From NCBI GenBank assembly GCA_002358575.1, contig DEPD01000087.1, positions 1-9,009 on the forward strand: a stretch of 9,009 bases of DNA, in the 5' to 3' direction. Made by a program: the position numbers and the translations under genes. The notes below the pieces were generated by a model. The model did no database searches, had not been told where the DNA came from, and saw nothing but the letters and a program-made list of their open reading frames with translations. Below, piece by piece: positions 6,765-9,009 of the stretch; within the stretch, counting starts at the first letter, position 1, and each line of letters starts with the position of its first letter. Source of the stretch: Lachnospiraceae bacterium UBA3401 (GTDB lineage: Bacteria > Bacillota > Clostridia > Lachnospirales > Lachnospiraceae).

Positions 6765-7425
6765 CTTTTCTCTCCATAAAAAAACAGGAAATTTTATAAG
6801 AAATAATTGTAAGTACAATGACGGTCAGCATTAATAGCAATATGAGCGGCCATGCATTCATATTAAAAATACCATGAATACTCTCCACATTATTTTTGCC
6901 TGCTATTTCATAAAGAGAGCGAAACATTCCAAAACCCACAGCCATAATACCGATTGATATCATTGTGACAATCCTGCGTTTCTCTTGCCCAAACTTAATA
7001 TATAGTGGAATTTCCAATACCAGTAGAACTATTGCTGCTGGTATTGTTATGATTGAAGAAAATAAATAATCCAAAAACTCTCTCTCTGCATTTGTCATAA
7101 CACATAGAATGCAGGTAAGCAGCGTTGCAATCAGCGCTGGAACGACGATTATCATTAAACCTAACAAATATTTCTCCTTTATATAATCTTTCCTTCCTAT
7201 AGGCAGCGTGAAAAGATAGGACATTCCTTTCTCAGCCTCATCATAATTGAATGTACTCAGTGTAATAAAAGAAAACATCAGTGCGATATATCCTACAGAA
7301 AGTGCTCCTTTTAAGCTAACTGTCATAAAAATTGCCCACACAACAATAATAATTAGAAAAAGCTTCATCTGTGAAAAAATCAACCTTAAATCCTTTATCA
7401 TCAATCCTTTTACTGGTCTACTCAT
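6757..7425 (-). CDS. ABC-2 type transporter permease (ABC2_membrane_5-like), 222 aa
   Basis: This is the membrane subunit that pairs with the ATPase encoded just upstream. About six hydrophobic helices are visible, near residues 20-36, 42-58, 86-110, 118-140, 152-168 and 192-212. After the second helix comes the conserved cytoplasmic block FNYDEAEKGMSYLFTLPIGR (59-78), followed by KDYIKEKY. This is typical of the small ABC-2 permeases found with YtrA/PmtR-type GntR regulators. An upstream in-frame ATG at 7438-7440 exists, but its own bases form the GGAGGG ribosome binding site for the ATG at 7423-7425, 7 nt downstream. I therefore use the later start. The gap to the ATPase gene is 55 bp. The substrate is unknown. 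Export of peptides or relief of envelope-active compounds is the usual inference for such operons. Confidence 0.88.
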   Translation of the reverse strand: MSRPVKGLMIKDLRLIFSQMKLFLIIIVVWAIFMTVSLKGALSVGYIALMFSFITLSTFNYDEAEKGMSYLFTLPIGRKDYIKEKYLLGLMIIVVPALIATLLTCILCVMTNAEREFLDYLFSSIITIPAAIVLLVLEIPLYIKFGQEKRRIVTMISIGIMAVGFGMFRSLYEIAGKNNVESIHGIFNMNAWPLILLLMLTVIVLTIISYKISCFFMERKEF

Positions 7426-7432
7426 CTTTTTA

Positions 7433-7438
7433 CCCTCC
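7433..7438 (-). promoter_or_regulatory. Ribosome binding site that fixes the permease start
   Basis: GGAGGG on the minus strand lies 7 nt before the ATG at 7423-7425. It overlaps the alternative upstream ATG (7438-7440), which itself has no Shine-Dalgarno sequence. This favours MSRPVKG as the true N terminus. Confidence 0.75.
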
Positions 7439-7480
7439 ATTTTTATCTCTATTGGCTCCGAGAGGCTATTCTCTATTATT

Positions 7481-8317
7481 TTACGTGGTTAACATTGTAA
7501 TTACCTCATCAATACTTCCTCTCTCCATTACGATTGAGGGGTAATTCTCCTGATAAAACTGCCGCTGGTTGGTAAGACAACTGTATCCAAAATGTTCCTT
7601 TTTGGTCTTGATAAAATATCTATGGTCAATCCTATCATATTGCTCAACTGTCATCTTTAACAATCCATATGCATTTAGCAGCACATCTGTGTCTTCGTGG
7701 AGTATAATTTTCCCATTTTCAATCATGTATACATCATCACAGATACTTTCCAAATCGCTAGAAATATGGGAACTAATGACAATGCTGCGCCCCTCTGTCT
7801 CCATATATTCCCGCAGCATACTTAACACCTCATCGCGCGCCACCACATCAAGCCCTGCCGTCGGCTCATCTAGTATTAAAAGTTTGGCGTTATGCGAGAG
7901 TGCCGCCAGAATTTGTAACTTTCGCTTCATTCCAGTAGAAAAATCTTTTATTTTCTTTTTCAGTGGAAGTTGTAGGCGTTCACAGTCCGCCACAAACTTT
8001 TTGCGCGAGAAATCATGATACAAAGTATGCATGACAGGAAGCAAATCATTGATGCAAAGATATCCGCAAAAGCCAGAATCCGCAAGCACTACGCCTATCA
8101 TTTCTCTATCCTGTGTTGTTAGGTTTTCGACCGTTTTTCCAAATATCGTCATTTTACCACCATCTGCGGCAATCAACCCTAACATTGTCTTAAATGCTGT
8201 GCTTTTCCCAGCGCCGTTTCTGCCAATCAATCCCGTAACTTGTCCTGCAAATACTTTCATGGAACATTCCAGTTGAAAGTTATCATATTCTTTCCTTACA
8301 TTGTCCAATTGAATCAT
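7481..8317 (-). CDS. ABC transporter ATP-binding protein (YtrB/PmtA-like), 278 aa
   Basis: This is the nucleotide-binding subunit that powers the ABC-2 permease encoded downstream. Counted from the ATG at 8315-8317, it has Walker A GRNGAGKST (32-40), signature FSTGM (126-130, a variant of LSGGQ), Walker B LLILDEP (146-152), D-loop GLD (155-157) and the switch His184 in SSHIS. The usual Q-loop glutamine is missing: the region reads IGVVLADSGF (74-83). This is common in the small ATPases paired with this permease type. A C-terminal extension of about 60 residues follows the nucleotide-binding domain. A GTG at 8324-8326 would add three residues, but the AAGGGAA site abuts it, while it is about 9 nt from the ATG. 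The ATG also gives the common MIQLDNV start. The gap to the GntR gene is 35 bp. Confidence 0.93.
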   Translation of the reverse strand: MIQLDNVRKEYDNFQLECSMKVFAGQVTGLIGRNGAGKSTAFKTMLGLIAADGGKMTIFGKTVENLTTQDREMIGVVLADSGFCGYLCINDLLPVMHTLYHDFSRKKFVADCERLQLPLKKKIKDFSTGMKRKLQILAALSHNAKLLILDEPTAGLDVVARDEVLSMLREYMETEGRSIVISSHISSDLESICDDVYMIENGKIILHEDTDVLLNAYGLLKMTVEQYDRIDHRYFIKTKKEHFGYSCLTNQRQFYQENYPSIVMERGSIDEVITMLTT

Positions 8318-8352
8318 CCAAAACACTTCCCTTCTAAAATATGCTGCAAATA

Positions 8353-8727
8353 TTATGTGTCCTCAAGCACAATCTCAAACAACTCTTGAATCTCGTGATT
8401 CTCCATACCGCAACTTCGCGCTTTCCGAATTGTCTGCTCGAATTCAAACTCCACTTCTTTTTTCTTTTCCTCAAGCTTGTGCGCCTGATTGATATTTGCC
8501 ACAAAACTTCCCTTGCCATGTACTGTGACAATAAACCCTTCCGCCTCCAACTGGTCATATGCCTTTTTGACTGTGAGCGCACTGACTTTAATTTCCTTTG
8601 CCAGAGTCCTTACAGATGGAAGCATGGCCTCCTCAATCAACGCTCCATGCATAATCTGGTCCTTAATCTGACTCATAATCTGCTCATAGACAGGCTGCAT
8701 GGAAGTATGATTAATTATCAAATTCAT
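8353..8727 (-). CDS. GntR-family transcriptional regulator, YtrA subfamily, 124 aa
   Basis: This is a winged helix-turn-helix DNA-binding protein, probably the repressor of its own operon with the ABC ATPase and permease. The N terminus (QPVYEQIMSQIKDQIMHG, 11-28) leads into the helix-turn-helix LPSVRTLAKEIKVSALTVKK (36-55) and the wing with HGKGSFV (70-76). The C-terminal tail is only about 48 residues, lysine/glutamate-rich and helical, as in the YtrA subfamily, which has no large effector domain. The ATG at 8725-8727 gives the canonical family start. A longer frame from a TTG at 8788-8790 has no ribosome binding site and adds 21 atypical residues. The chosen ATG has an AAAAGGA about 13 nt upstream, a long gap, so initiation may be inefficient. 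It is the first gene of a leftward operon and has a dense operator-like array upstream. Confidence 0.92.
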   Translation of the reverse strand: MNLIINHTSMQPVYEQIMSQIKDQIMHGALIEEAMLPSVRTLAKEIKVSALTVKKAYDQLEAEGFIVTVHGKGSFVANINQAHKLEEKKKEVEFEFEQTIRKARSCGMENHEIQELFEIVLEDT

Positions 8728-8833
8728 ATCATTATCAACATCCTTTTTGTTTCTAATAAATTTTAAGAGACTGTTTTTATAATCTCTCAAAGTCTAAATT
8801 ATGAAACTTATATTCTTGGTTCATGAACACCAC

Positions 8834-8859
8834 TCAAGAAACAAAGAATCGTTTCTTGA
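8834..8859 (-). promoter_or_regulatory. Hairpin at the predicted 5' end of the gntR operon mRNA
   Basis: TCAAGAAAC (8834-8842) and GTTTCTTGA (8851-8859) form a perfect 9-bp stem with an 8-nt loop. The -10 element predicts a leftward start near 8860, so the transcript would begin directly with this hairpin. No T-tract follows on the minus strand, so it is not a terminator. A 5'-terminal stem commonly protects mRNA from 5'-end-dependent decay. It could instead be a further protein-binding site on DNA. Confidence 0.6.
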
Positions 8860-8861
8860 TG

Positions 8862-8912
8862 TAAACAGTATATAACAGTATAGAGCTGTTGTCAACTGTT
8901 TTATACTGTTTA
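8862..8912. promoter_or_regulatory. Nested operator array over the gntR-ABC promoter
   Basis: Hexamers AACAGT at 8864-8869 and 8874-8879 face ACTGTT at 8895-8900 and 8905-8910. Both pairs are symmetric about position 8887, and neighbours within each arm are exactly 10 bp apart. A degenerate GCTGTT sits at 8885-8890. The outer pair extends to an 11-bp perfect inverted repeat, TAAACAGTATA (8862-8872) with TATACTGTTTA (8902-8912). The array covers the promoter, as expected for autorepression by the adjacent YtrA-type GntR protein. The assignment of GntR as the binder is inferred. Confidence 0.7.
8867..8895 (-). promoter_or_regulatory. Sigma-A promoter of the gntR-ABC operon
   Basis: On the minus strand, TTGACA (8890-8895) and TATACT (8867-8872) are separated by exactly 17 bp. 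The -35 is consensus and the -10 matches 5 of 6 positions. The predicted start is near 8860, giving a leader of about 130 nt before the GntR ATG. The -10 and -35 lie within the AACAGT/ACTGTT array. Confidence 0.85.
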
Positions 8913-8948
8913 TTATGCACATGGGCATCCAAAAGAATTTTTTGATGT

Positions 8949-8982
8949 TACAGTTTGGCAAAGCTGAACTGTAGTTGCTTTT
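8949..8982 (+). repeat. Intergenic hairpin, terminator-like on the plus strand
   Basis: TACAGTTTGGC (8949-8959) and GCTGAACTGTA (8963-8973) fold as an 11-bp stem with an AAA loop when read as plus-strand RNA, using two G-U pairs. In minus-strand RNA the same two positions become C-A and A-C mismatches. A short T-run ending in CTTTTC (8978-8983) follows. The core GCTGAACTGT is shared with the right arm of the inverted repeat upstream of asnB. No plus-strand gene ends nearby, so a dispersed intergenic repeat is the likelier reading. From 8990 to the window edge I see no gene. Confidence 0.5.
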
Positions 8983-9009
8983 CACACCCGCATCATGCAC
9001 TTGCTGCAT

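Noticed and set aside
8341..8766. Plus-strand 141-codon open frame over gntR
   Set aside because: It is antisense to a clear GntR regulator and shows no domain.
8728..8790. Longer GntR protein starting at the TTG at 8788-8790
   Set aside because: There is no Shine-Dalgarno sequence upstream, and the extra 21 residues are not typical. The ATG at 8725-8727 gives the family N terminus.
8821..9009. Minus-strand open frame running off the right edge, which would read into the gntR promoter
   Set aside because: It crosses the palindromic operator array, the promoter and an intergenic hairpin. The translation looks like repeat DNA, not a protein.
1..9009. CRISPR array, tRNA, rRNA, transposase or phage genes
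   Set aside because: No regularly spaced repeats, cloverleaf sequences, rRNA segments or mobile-element proteins were found by reading both strands.

Overview
The window (low-to-moderate GC, strong AGGAGG-type ribosome binding sites, intrinsic terminators) looks like chromosomal DNA from an endospore-forming Gram-positive anaerobe of the class Clostridia. Lachnospiraceae is the best guess. The main clue is the dpaA-dpaB (spoVFA-spoVFB) dipicolinate synthase pair. Cluster I clostridia such as C. perfringens make dipicolinate without dpaAB, so they are less likely. The family-level guess rests on remembered resemblance of several proteins and intergenic repeats and was not checked by a search.

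Layout. Positions 1-136 hold non-coding, repeat-like DNA with a tiny reverse-strand open frame. Next, on the minus strand, is a 511-residue acidic helical-repeat protein of unknown function (137-1672). A 132-bp divergent spacer carries a candidate sigma-A promoter for that gene and a good candidate sigma-K promoter for dpaA. Then on the plus strand come dpaA (1805-2692), dpaB (2703-3290), a 150-bp spacer with a large perfect inverted repeat, and a class II glutamine-hydrolysing asparagine synthetase (3441-5306) closed by a strong terminator. A consensus sigma-A promoter and a roughly 150-nt structured leader precede a two-domain gene that fuses an alpha/beta-hydrolase to a GNAT acetyltransferase (5584-6741).

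Convergent to it, separated by 15 bp and a weak shared terminator, is a leftward three-gene operon: a YtrA-type GntR regulator (8353-8727), an ABC ATPase (7481-8317) and an ABC-2 permease (6757-7425). Its promoter is nearly consensus (TTGACA, 17 bp, TATACT) and is embedded in an array of AACAGT/ACTGTT half-sites in 10-bp register. The predicted transcript starts with a 9-bp hairpin. The gene order matches envelope-stress or peptide-responsive exporters of the Ytr/Pmt type.

How the genes fit together. DpaA and DpaB make spore dipicolinic acid in the mother cell. The adjacent asparagine synthetase may be co-expressed, but has its own spacer and no clear promoter. The GntR-ABC operon is probably autoregulated. 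The hydrolase-GNAT fusion is the most unusual protein. No tRNA, rRNA, CRISPR array, transposase or phage gene was seen.
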